Shown in pieces: positions 11,111-22,134 of a DNA stretch of 64,000 nt. A program made the translations under genes and the position numbers. Numbering within the stretch: position 1 is the stretch's first letter; every line of letters starts with the position of its first letter. The DNA comes from Hypomesus transpacificus (Eukaryota > Chordata > Actinopteri > Osmeriformes > Osmeridae): contig NC_061067.1 in assembly GCF_021917145.1 (NCBI RefSeq), forward strand, positions 894,383 to 958,382. The letters run 5' to 3'. The notes beneath the pieces were generated by a model that was not told the DNA's origin, made no database searches, and saw only the letters and a program-made list of their open reading frames with translations.

Positions 11111-12339
11111 CCAACCAAAGCTATCAAGATACATCTGAGGAGAATTTAACAAGCCCTCTTTTCTCTCTGTGTGAGAAAGGGATAAAAGTATTGGACTCAT
11201 CTCGTTACCAAGACGCTTGAATTTCCCAAAGGGGATTTTTTTCCTACTCATTCAGAGGCACGAGAGAGACAGAACGCGCGCGTGAGAGAGAGAAAATTAT
11301 AAATAGGAAATGATGATTTAGGCCAAACAAATGGACTGCGTTTTATATCCTCCCTCCAGATTCAGTTGAGATCTGCTCTTCGCAGCGACAGAAAGAAGTG
11401 AGTGGAAAAATGTCGGCGTACAGATTAGATTTGAATATTTCATCAGATGTTTGCATACCAGAGAGAGCTCCCCTCTCTCACCTGTCCTGGATCTCCGGCT
11501 GCTCAGTGGATCAGGTCCCCTCATTCTGTTAGTGTGTGGGAGCTATTTAGGCCAACTCTCCACCATCGTGGCTAGGATTAAGGTGATAGAAGAACTGTAC
11601 GAGAGCGCAAGAGAAGTGTATTGTGGGGTCAAAGTGCTTGTTTGCACATGCTTGGTAAGACCAAATATAAGTATTGTCATCTTTTTCCAGATTTTTGGAA
11701 TCCCTGTGATTTGCTTGATTCAAGGCACGTTCTCAATGGTAATTCAAAGCAACCAGAATGACATATATATGTCAAGAAGAATATATACACATATTGTATA
11801 CTCTACATACTGAATTTGTCTCGGGAAAAATGAAGTTCTTTGAGTGTGTGCATGGTGGGTGAAAGACATTAGCACAAGGGGCAGAGTTTGAGTACAACCC
11901 TTAACCGATATTTTGCAGAGCGTGCCTTGAAAATGCAATCACATTATAATTTGACTCAAACCATTATAACGGCAGAATGGTAATTATACATTCTGCATTC
12001 TCTCATCCATCGTCCATGTAACCAGCCCTCGCTGACACCAACGACAAAAGAGATGGAATGTCAGCGGTCATGGTACGTGCTCACGTACAAACTGTCAACA
12101 CGGTAAACCCAGAAACAGACCCAGCACAGAGACCCTGTCCTCCTTCCTCTCATTCATATTCATGAGCCTCAGGACACGCTCTCTCATTCGGAACCCCAGG
12201 AGCACCCACGTGTCACTTCCTGGTAGCTTGACACCACTCGCAGGTAACCACGGTATACAGGGTTTGCTTCCTCCACCTCTTTGCGCTCCTCTTGTGCTTG
12301 CTTCTCTTCCTGTTCCCCTCACGGACTTACCCCACGCAC
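11111..12339. other. Intergenic unique sequence
   Basis: AT-rich to average sequence with no recognisable exon, RNA gene or mobile element. Confidence 0.5.
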
Positions 12340-12530
12340 GCTGCCTGTCACGCTGCCTCTCGCACGCCGCCTCTCACGCTGCCTCTCCCACGCTGTCTCG
12401 CACGCTGCCTCCGACGCTGCCTGTCACGCTATCTGTCATGCTGCCTCGCACGCTGCCTCGGACGCTGCCTCGCATGCAGCCTCGCACGCAGCCTCGCATG
12501 CTGCCTCGCATTCTCTCTCTCTCCCGTTCC
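12340..12530. repeat. 12-bp minisatellite (ACGCTGCCTCGC type)
   Basis: About 15 units of ACGCTGCCTCGC with CpG-related variants such as CATGCTGCCTC and CACGCAGCCTC. Frames stay open because the unit length is a multiple of three. Confidence 0.75.
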
Positions 12531-13739
12531 CTCTCACTGGCAGCCGTCCCACTCGAGCATCTCGAAGAAACCTCGACTGTGTGTCTTAGATCCATCATCA
12601 TCTAAATCTGGACCTGGATTAGGCCCAACTAACATGTTCAACCCCCACCCACCCCCCCTCCACCCCCCCACCCCTCCGCATCCCCTCTTTCCATTCTCCA
12701 CCCACTCTCATTCTTCCCTCAAGTGTGTGATTCAATCCTCTGCCATCACCCCATCTGTGGCACATTTCTACTCCGTAATTATGTGTGTGTGTGTGTGTGT
12801 GTGTGTGTATGCGAGACTCTCGGCTCTGATTGTAATCCTGCCATGTATCGACCGCTCTGTGATATTGCATGTGAGAGTGTGATTTGCAATGCAACGGTTT
12901 GTGTGTCCAAAGAGCATGTGTGTGTGTGTGTATGTATAGGTGTTGTATTGACTAGTGCATCACTGAACAGGTCACTCACTGTCTGCATGTGAACACCAGT
13001 GATGGATTCTGCACGACCTCCAGGGGCAGAGGAGAAGGAGGCCGACAGGCTGGACATATGGTCGACTAACTCAGGCTTGAGATCAACATGACAGGGTACA
13101 AAAACAAAATCAAACATGTTTGAGGTGTAAAACACGTTTCTCTCAGTCGGTTCGTCTTCGCTCATGTCTTTTCCCATCTAATCAATCACTTTCTTCATGC
13201 AGTTTCACTAGCACATATTGGGGCATCACATATACTCTCATGCCTTCCATTCTCTTTGGTCTCCCACCCTCCAACCCTTTCTCTCCAGAGGTAGCAAGCC
13301 CCTGCTAGCCTGCCACCCTTGTGAAACTGCTTAATTAAATCTGTGGATGTAGAGACCCACAAGGGGAACAATGCAAAATCGATTAACACAAATGAATGAA
13401 AATGATTTGGGCCTATCCTTCAACCTGTTTCAGCAACATGGTTGAAAAGATCCATGTATCTCCCCGCGCTCATCTTAAACAGACACACACACACGCGCGC
13501 ACACATACACACACACACATACACACACACATGCACACACACACACTTTCTCTTCCCCTTTGCCATTGTTAATGTCCTGTTACTTCTCTTCACAAAAGTA
13601 TATTAGTGTATGTTTAGCTGTGCCAATTGGCTTGAGTATTCTTTACAGAATTTCTCCTTCCTCGTAATGGGAAACATTCAGGGCATTTTCACGGCATGAG
13701 CCACATTCTGGGAAAATGAAGGGCACAGCAATGCTCTCT
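12531..13739. other. Intergenic with short microsatellites
   Basis: GT runs at about 12782-12810 and 12916-12933 and a CA run at 13484-13545. The rest is unique sequence without a supported gene. Confidence 0.55.
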
Positions 13740-13788
13740 CACACACACACACACACATACACGCACACACACACACACACACACATAG
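13740..13788. repeat. (CA)n microsatellite
   Basis: CA run with one TA and one GC interruption. Confidence 0.85.
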
Positions 13789-13879
13789 GGGGTACAGTTT
13801 GCAGTGCTTTGGGGCAGACTCAGCTGCAAACTGTAGCCTCATTCCCCCAGCTGTCCCTGTGCCCTTCTAGAAAACGCAC

Positions 13880-13948
13880 TCTCCGTCTCTCCCTCTGTCT
13901 GTCTGTCTCTCTACCTCCCTCTCCCCTTTTAGAAAACAATCCCTCCCT

Positions 13949-14016
<68 letters not shown>

Positions 14017-14112
14017 CCCCCCTCCCCCATCCCTCGCTCTCTCCCTCCCTCCCTTCCTCTCTCTCTCTCTCTCCTCCCTCCCTCTCTCTCTCTCCTCCCT
14101 CCCTCGGTCTCA
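13880..14112. repeat. (CT)n/(TCTCCC) tract
   Basis: A long CT dinucleotide core at about 13952-14003 is flanked by CTCCCTCCCT blocks. Confidence 0.85.
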
Positions 14113-14328
14113 CCCCGTCTGTGTAACTAGCCATCCCATCTGGGTCAAGGCCTCAGACCAACACAAACATGCCCCCTGCTCTCCCGCCCTGTGCCACCAG
14201 CACCGAGAGGAAACAAATGAGATGGCTGCTGGCTGAACATCCAAAAAAAAACATACCCAGACCCAATCATGAAAACAATACGCTGGCGACCTCCACGCAT
14301 GCTGACTTATTCCACGTTTTTTTTTCTT

Positions 14329-14329
<1 letters not shown>

Positions 14330-14382
<53 letters not shown>

Positions 14383-14393
14383 CCTCCCTCCCT

Positions 14394-14450
<57 letters not shown>

Positions 14451-14473
14451 TCCCTCTCCCTCTCCCTCTCCCT

Positions 14474-14554
<81 letters not shown>

Positions 14555-14556
14555 AC
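14330..14556. repeat. (CT)n with CCTCCCT and CTCCCT blocks
   Basis: About 225 bp of uninterrupted pyrimidine on the + strand: (CT)n, then (CCTC)n, (CT)n, (TCCCTC)n and (CT)n again. It is a mirror-repeat, H-DNA-prone tract. Confidence 0.9.
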
Positions 14557-15139
14557 TCGGTGGATCACACACACACGTACCCTGAGTGGTCAAGCTGCTG
14601 TCTTCATCAGCGTGTTTGATGTTTTGTGTGGTGGGGAGTAAGACGGCAGTGCGAGGAGATTTGTGTGTGAGCGCGGCTGTCAGACAGCAGTTTAATCAGC
14701 CGCATCATGGAACTGTGCCAGTCTGTGTGCAACGGTCTGTACAGGACATCACTTACACACTGAGGCATCTCTCACCCTGGGCCAATGAGGCAAGGGATGA
14801 GATTATGATCATCGTGAGTGCAGTACATCACAGCTAAAGTGGGCTGTCTGCTCAGCGTTGATTACTGGAAGTGTCAAGCTGTGTTCACCAGAGGGAGGAG
14901 CGGACAAACCCAGATCCAGAACCTTCCAGAACCTTCCAAGAGGCAGTGTCAGAACAGGAGCCAGGCCACAAGGCGAAATCAACCGAAACCAAAAACGTCT
15001 GGGAGGAATGTCACCTCAGAGTCCCCAAGCCTTCCCTGATCTCCAAACATCAACTAGTCCTCGGCCCGGTCCATTTGCCCATCTACCCTCCAGCCCATTT
15101 GATGACGCCCTGCTCCTTCTGTTTCTCCTGCTCCAGCGT
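14557..15139. other. Intergenic unique sequence
   Basis: No feature can be supported in this stretch. Confidence 0.5.
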
Positions 15140-15522
15140 GGCCACATTCTCCTCACCTCCTCCTCCTCACCTCCTCCTCCTCCTCCTCACCTCCTCCTCC
15201 TTACCTCACCTCCTCACCTCACCTCTTCCTCACCTCTCCTCACCTCCTCACCTCACCTTTTCCTCACCTCTCCTACTCCTCACTTCCCCCTTACCTCCCC
15301 CTCTCCTCCTCATCACCTCTCCTCATCACCTCTCCTCCTCCTCACCTCTCCTCCTCCTCACCTCTCCTCCTCCTCACCTCTCCTCCTCCTCACTTCTCCT
15401 TCTCCTCACCTCTCCTCCTCATCACCTCTCCTCCTCCTCACCTCTCCTCCTCCTCACCTCTCCTCCTCCTCACCTCTCCTCCTCATCACCTCTCCTCCTC
15501 CTCACCTCACCTCCCCCTCTGT
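15140..15522. repeat. CTCCTC-rich minisatellite
   Basis: Irregular units such as CTCCTCCTCACCTCT (about 15 bp) repeat for about 380 bp. Confidence 0.8.
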
Positions 15523-15814
15523 GCAGACCTACAGTGGTGAAGGTAAGAGGGACTGACAACCAAAGCGCCTCCACTTTTGATCTTTCTCAAAGAACCCCTA
15601 ATCCTGTCTTAATGCTTTCTGTCCCTCTGAGGCCATTTAAATAGGCTGTCCGTAGAGCGGCACTGCAACTGGGGGGTTTCCACCCTGCTCAAACCATCCG
15701 TCACAACCAAATCGAATATATATACTAGTCTGTAAATCGACCATGCAATCCCCTTCTATTCCCTCCACCCCTCATTCCCACACATCTCCCTTTCTTATCT
15801 CTATCACTTGTCCT

Positions 15815-15815
<1 letters not shown>

Positions 15816-15902
<87 letters not shown>
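15816..15902. repeat. (CA)n microsatellite, about 43 uninterrupted units
   Basis: An uninterrupted CA run of about 86 bp, the longest pure dinucleotide tract in this half of the window and probably highly polymorphic. Confidence 0.9.
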
Positions 15903-15904
<2 letters not shown>

Positions 15905-17307
15905 CCCATCAATAGCCTGCTCTTGTGATTCGTAGACGAGTACTCCTCCAGCCTCGGAGGCCTCTAGAAAAAGCGAAGAAAATATTCCTGTGCCATATCC
16001 GCGGTGTCTCACCTCCTGCTACCTAAGTGGCCCCATGCAACAGCAGGCAATCCTCTCCAGCCGCCCTCTCTCTCCGCCCAGCAGGAGGCTGGGCTAAAGC
16101 TGAACTTCCTCCACAGGAGAAGCCGTTGATCACATTCTCAAGCGGCTGATTGCTGTTTAATCAAGCACGTAGTGGTAGCGTTTCAAGTCGTGTCACACTC
16201 CTTAGAAACTCAACTGCTTTGAGGTGATTTAACCCTTTCTAACCGGTGGCACTCTACAAGGGCTTTAACACAAATCCGCCTCATATTTGCACGTGTTTAC
16301 ATCTATCAAAAGGGAGAGACACCCTGTCTTATCGTCCCCCACCACCATCTCTCCTCTTCACATCCACTGTTAGTGTGGCTATGGTGTACCTTTCCACAAC
16401 CAACTCTTATGATTCTAAAACATTCTGAAGAGGTTTACGGTATCCTAAACTCCGTTTTTGTGAGGCCCTGATGTTTTCTCAGCGAATCCCTAACACAGCC
16501 CAGCGGATGGCTGCAAATGAAAAATGCTCATCTTCTCTGTATTCTCTCTATCCTCCCCTGACAGACCCAGACTCACCAGCCCTGCGGTCAAGCCTGAATG
16601 AGTCTGTGAGATTATTACCGTTGTGTCAGTAGACTGTTGATGCTGTTCCAAAACGTTTACCCCCTCCCCACCCTCCCTGTTACCCCCTGGTGCGTCCAAT
16701 GATTTGTACCTTACAAATGCCACAAGTTTATTTTAGGGTTTGCATAAATAAATCAGAACATCCTGCACAGGAATACAAGAATTGTGATTGGATAGGCAAC
16801 CGTTTGAATAAATCATCGGGCTTGTGTTTGGACTGGACTGTCTGGAAGACAACGTGACAGCCATCCTGCTGCAATCCAGCATATCTCATCTCCATGGCAA
16901 TGGGAACCTCTTTAACTACAGTATATTTCCACAATCAAGAGTGATTAGTTCAATTTAAAGTCAGGTTCAACATCCGAATCACCAGCGAGGCGTCTTCAAT
17001 CCCGGTGACGACGCCATGAACGTTGAAATAGCCATACATACGTACGACATACGTATACTGACACACGCTGTTTACCCCCGTGATGGAAACAACCCTGAGC
17101 TTCTGAACATGCACCAAACCAGCCGTGTGGAGGGGGGGGGGGGGGGTGCAACTCAGATTTCACAGCCAGACAGCAAATGTTGTATGTGTTTGTGAGAGAG
17201 AGACGGTCACAGAGGCCCCACCGTACTTGACCTTTGCATCCGGCTTCTGTCGCGCCACAGTGAACACGGGTGACAGTCCTCACAACACTCTTTGTCGTCT
17301 GTGCCAA
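15903..17307. other. Intergenic unique sequence
   Basis: Mostly unique sequence. A G homopolymer of about 14 nt lies near 17132-17146, directly before the large minisatellite. No gene is recognisable. Confidence 0.5.
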
Positions 17308-18915
17308 GAGATCCACACACGGAGAGATACACACACAGAGAGATACAAACACGGAGAGATACACACACAGAGAGATACACACACAGAAAGATACAAACAC
17401 AGAGAGATACACACATGGAGAGATACACACATGGAGAGAGACACACACAGAGAGATACACACATGGAGAGAGACACACACAGAGAGACACACACAGAGAG
17501 ATACACACACAGAGAGATACACACACAGAAAGATACAAACACAGAGAGATACACACATGGAGAGATACACACATGGAGAGAGACACACACAGAGAGATAC
17601 ACACATGGAGAGATACACACACAGAGAGATACACACATGGAGAGATACACACACGGAGAGATACACACATGGAGAGATACACACACAGAGAGATACACAC
17701 ACAGAGAGATACACACACGGATAGATACACACACGGAGAGATACACACACGGAGAGATACACACACGGAGAGATACACACATGGAGAGATACACACATGG
17801 AGAGATACACACACGGAGAGATACACACACGGAGAGATACACACACAGAGAGATACACACACGGAGAGATACACACACAGAGAGATACGCACACAGAGAG
17901 ATACACACATGGAGAGATACACACATGGAGAGATACACACACGGAGAGATACACACACGGAGAGATACACACACGGAGAGATACACACACAGAGAGATAC
18001 ACACATGGAGAGATACACACACAGAGAGATACACACACAGAGAGATACACACACAGAGAGATACACACATGGAGAGATACACACACGGAGAGATACACAC
18101 ATGGAGAGATACACACATGGAGAGATACACACATGGAGAGATACACACACGGAGAGATACACACATGGAGAGATACACACATGGAGAGATACACACACAG
18201 AGAGATACACACACGGAGAGATACGCACACGGAGAGATACACACACAGAGAGATACACACATGGAGAGATACACACATGGAGAGATACGCACACGGAGAG
18301 ATACGCACACAGAGAGATACACACATGGAGAGATACACACATGGAGAGATACACACACAGAGAGATACACACACAGAGAGATACACACATGGAGAGATAC
18401 ACACATGGAGAGATACACACACAGAGAGATACACACACAGAGAGATACACACACGGAGAGATACACACATGGAGAGATACACACACGGAGAGATACACAC
18501 ATGGAGAGATACACACACAGAGAGATACACACATGGAGAGATACACACATGGAGAGATACACACACAGAGAGATACACACACACAGAGAGATACACACAT
18601 GGAGAGATACACACATGGAGAGATACACATATGGAGAGATACACACACAGAGAGATACACACACGGAGAGATACACACACGGAGAGATACACACACAGAG
18701 AGATACACACACAGAGAGATACACACATGGAGAGATACACACATGGAGAGATACACACACAGAGAGATACACACACGGAGAGATACACACACAGAGAGAT
18801 ACACACACAGAGAGATACACACACAGAGAGATACACACATGGAGAGATACACACACAGAGAGATACACACACAGAGAGATACACACACAGAGAGATACAC
18901 ACACGGAGAGATACA
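17308..18915. repeat. 16-bp minisatellite, about 100 copies
   Basis: The unit AGAGATACACACACGG repeats for 1.6 kb. Nearly all variation is at one dinucleotide: CG, TG or CA (units ending ACGG, ATGG or ACAG). All six frames stay open over long distances because a 16-bp unit cycles through the frames in 48 bp (16 residues) and contains no stop in any phase. The resulting 540-718 codon frames on both strands (His/Thr/Arg-rich on +, Cys/Val/Leu/Ser-rich on -) are artefacts. Confidence 0.95.
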
Positions 18916-18924
18916 TGGACCTGA

Positions 18925-19322
18925 CCCCCTGCCCTCTCCTCTGCCCTCCTGACCCCCTGCCCTCTCCTCTGCCCTCCTGACCCCCTGCCCTCTCCTCTGC
19001 CCTCCTGACCCCCTGCCCTCTCCTCTGCCCTCCTGACCCCCTGCCCTCTCCTCTGCCCTCCTGACCCCCTGCCCTCTCCTCTGCCCTCCTGACCCCCTGC
19101 CCTCTCCTCTGCCCTCCTGACCCCCTGCCCTCTCCTCTGCCCTCCTGACCCCCTGCCCTCTCCTCTGCCCTCCTGACCCCCTGCCCTCTCCTCTGCCCTC
19201 CTGACCCCCTGCCCTCTCCTCTGCCCTCCTGACCCCCTGCCCTCTCCTCTGCCCTCCTGACCCCCTGCCCTCTCCTCTGCCCTCCTGACCCCCTGCCCTC
19301 TCCTCTGCCCTCCTGACCCCTC
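18925..19322. repeat. 28-bp minisatellite, about 14 copies
   Basis: The unit CTGACCCCCTGCCCTCTCCT followed by CTGCCCTC is almost perfectly repeated, so the array is young or homogenised. The minus strand is G-rich with GGGGG, GGG and GAGG runs, a possible G-quadruplex former. It begins about ten bases after the 16-bp array ends. Confidence 0.95.
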
Positions 19323-22134
19323 ACCTTAGTCCACTTAAAGATCATCCGATTTCTAAACATCACAGAAACTGATGTTTGATTTGATGCTCCATTGGGAAAC
19401 GTTTTACGACCACACTAAAATAATTGTCTAACTTTCTTGCCAAGTGCAGTAAGTCTATTAACTTTTGCCGTATCCAGTAGCAGTGGAATATTCTGGAACA
19501 GGCTTAGACTTACCAGTCAACTGTGACAAAGGCCCAGGTCACCCCCAAGAGATTTCCCTTCAAATCATATTAGGTTGTACGAGAGCGGCACAACGTGCAA
19601 AGAGGCCAAGGGATCTGTTCACGCAGACGTCTTGAGCGCTAATGTTATGACCTTACTTCAATATTTCATCAGAGTGCTTAAACCTACACTTATAAATTTA
19701 ATTTCAAAAAGGTACAGGGGCTGCAATGAAATATTCAGACGGGAAGACAGACTTTGACCCTTTAGACAGGGGAAGTCTATCCCCAGCGGATCTGAAATCT
19801 CGTGACAAGGTAACAGCTTGAATTAATCCAAGGACATCAGGGAGTTATACCTGCTCTGAGTCACTCAGTCATAGACATCTGCATGAAGACCTGCCCGCCG
19901 CGCCCAACTGCCATTGATCAGAAGATACAATGGGGACAGGAGGATTAGAAATCCAATGGTTGCCCTGTTCGATGATCTCATGTCACTGGGGAGAACGGAG
20001 AGCACAGATTTGACTCACGTAAACTGACATTTTGACTTAGTGATTTAAGAGGACGTTTGGAGTTCAGTCTACTTTGAAACAACTTTAAATCGACGAGGAA
20101 GACAAGGCAACATTGCGCCGAGCATATCGAACTGGCTGTCCAACCAGTTTCCTTTTTTGACAACTTAATTCCTATTAAATGCAGTAACTTGGAAAACATA
20201 TTGGAGGAACAATTAATGCTCTCACACTGTCATCCTCTCTCTTGATCACAGTTGCATCTTTCATCAAAGCAGCGGCGGTTTCTGGGAGGGTACGGAGGGT
20301 ACGGAGGGTACTGGGAGGGGATGGATGGCCTCTTCCGTTTCAACTGCAAGCTATCAACGGCGGTCGATAACAATCTGGCTGGGTGTGTGAAGTGCAAGAT
20401 AAAATGACACCTCACACAGGAAAGTTTTGGGAGGGAGGTGAGAGCAGGGAAACTTTTAATGATCGCGGGAGCCGCTCTGTCAATGTAATTGGTTCAAACG
20501 AGCTGTGGCCCACCTGTTGCGCTCGTGCCACTCATGGTTCCCTTTTAAATGCAAATAGTCCCACAGTCTCCCACACATCCGTAGCAGACCTTTGACACAC
20601 ACAAACACACTGGTTTCTTATTTACCGTGGTCTCCTCTCGGGACACACGCAAATAAACCTGACGCTGTATTGCTGAATCTCATCCACACAGACATACACA
20701 TCACGCATTGTACGTGTGGCTCAATAAAACTCAAGCACAAACCCACTCAGGAAAATTCTCATGCGAATTTCGCAAGCGTGGCACATTTTTTCCTCTCACC
20801 CATACAGTTATAGTCATAGTCCTTCAATTACAGCCTCAATCTTTAACTAATACAGTCCCCTTCGCCCTCTTCCTGCCGCGGTCTGCCACATCTGTGTCGG
20901 TCCTCGGCAGAGCTAACGATGGAGATGACAACTGGAACCTCTAGTTAACCTCAAGAAATCCCTTGGGTTTCACTATCCTGACATAAACCATCACATATGT
21001 ATGCATGCGCATAACATAGCTGCATTTAGAATGCACAAGATTGCGTTTTTCATTCCAGAGAGACATTCCCAACAGGCTTGCAAGTGTATGGGTTTACTGA
21101 ATGTGAATTTTCTGCATGTATAATAGCAATAGATAAAGTCCTCAGGTAATAAGCACATACTTTTCCAATTTATTAGACATGGCAAATCTATCATCAAATA
21201 CCTGTTCAATTCGAAAATATTATATATAAAAGAATGAAGATACTTGTTGTAGATACATCTAAACTGGTTATTAATAAAGCACATAGATGGTTTCAAAAGA
21301 AAACACTGGTCCAATACCTGAGGTATACAACTTTTACATCTTAAAAGTGAAGTGGATATGAGGCCAAACAAAACAAATATGTCATGAGGAACACAAAGTG
21401 TTGACAACATATTGATGGAGGATGCGAGACAAAGAGTTCCTGCTCGATGTTCATTGTTAATCTTCACGACTTGCTCTCCCAGGAGTCGTGCTCCTGGACT
21501 AGTTATGTTAAGGAGGCTGGAAGACATTACTCATCCACTGGACTGGACTGGGACCCTGTCAGGTGGGACGCCGGGGTGACGCCATGGTCGATACTCTGCT
21601 GTCCCCTATACCGTTTCTCTCCCTCTCCTTATGAAACCTACCCCCTCCTTCCTCTCCTCTCCCTTCATCTCCTCTCCGTTCCCGTCAGCCTTGTCCCTCC
21701 CCTCTCCTCTCTCTCCTGTCTCTCTCTCCTCTCCTGTCTCTCCTCTTCCCCTCCTCCATGTCCTCCGTCTTGGCTCTCCTTCTCCCCTTCTCTGTTTCCC
21801 ACCTGTCCCCTTCAGTTCAAGTGGAGGGAAATGCTCAGGAAATGGTTCTGACAAGGGCGAAAACGACAATGTCATCGCCGCCCTTCCTCCTCCATCTCCT
21901 CATCCCCTACCCTTTGAGAGCCGAGCCTAAACTCTGAACCTGAAACCTTTTCCGCGCCTTCAAGTGATCATGCTCCTGGTCTGGCCGAGCAGGTGGAACC
22001 AATTAAAGTAAAGCCCTGACAATACAGTCAGCAGACTAGTGATCCCTGCACGGTACCAGCCCTCTTAACGTCCACCCCACCCACCCAAACCTTCCCGCTC
22101 CTTCCTGTTCTCCACCCTCGCCAACTCAGCTCTG
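19323..22134. other. Intergenic between repeat arrays and QTRT2, partly QTRT2 3' flank
   Basis: Mostly unique sequence with a CT-rich patch at 21600-21810. The segment 20990-21530 is AT-rich and open for 178 codons on the minus strand, but the composition looks like 3' UTR and I recognise no protein. It overlaps the region where the QTRT2 transcript would end. Confidence 0.45.
21169..21174 (-). terminator. Possible poly(A) signal of QTRT2
   Basis: AATAAA on the minus strand about 960 nt after the QTRT2 stop. I saw no canonical signal closer, so this is only a candidate. Confidence 0.3.

Noticed and set aside
17207..19363. Long frames of 540-718 codons on both strands
   Set aside because: They are explained by 16-bp and 28-bp repeats lacking stops in every phase; both strands are open at once and no exon signals or known domains occur.
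20991..21527. 178-codon minus-strand frame downstream of QTRT2
   Set aside because: AT-rich, leucine/isoleucine/cysteine-rich translation with no recognisable domain, lying in the probable QTRT2 3' UTR. It could be revisited if conserved.
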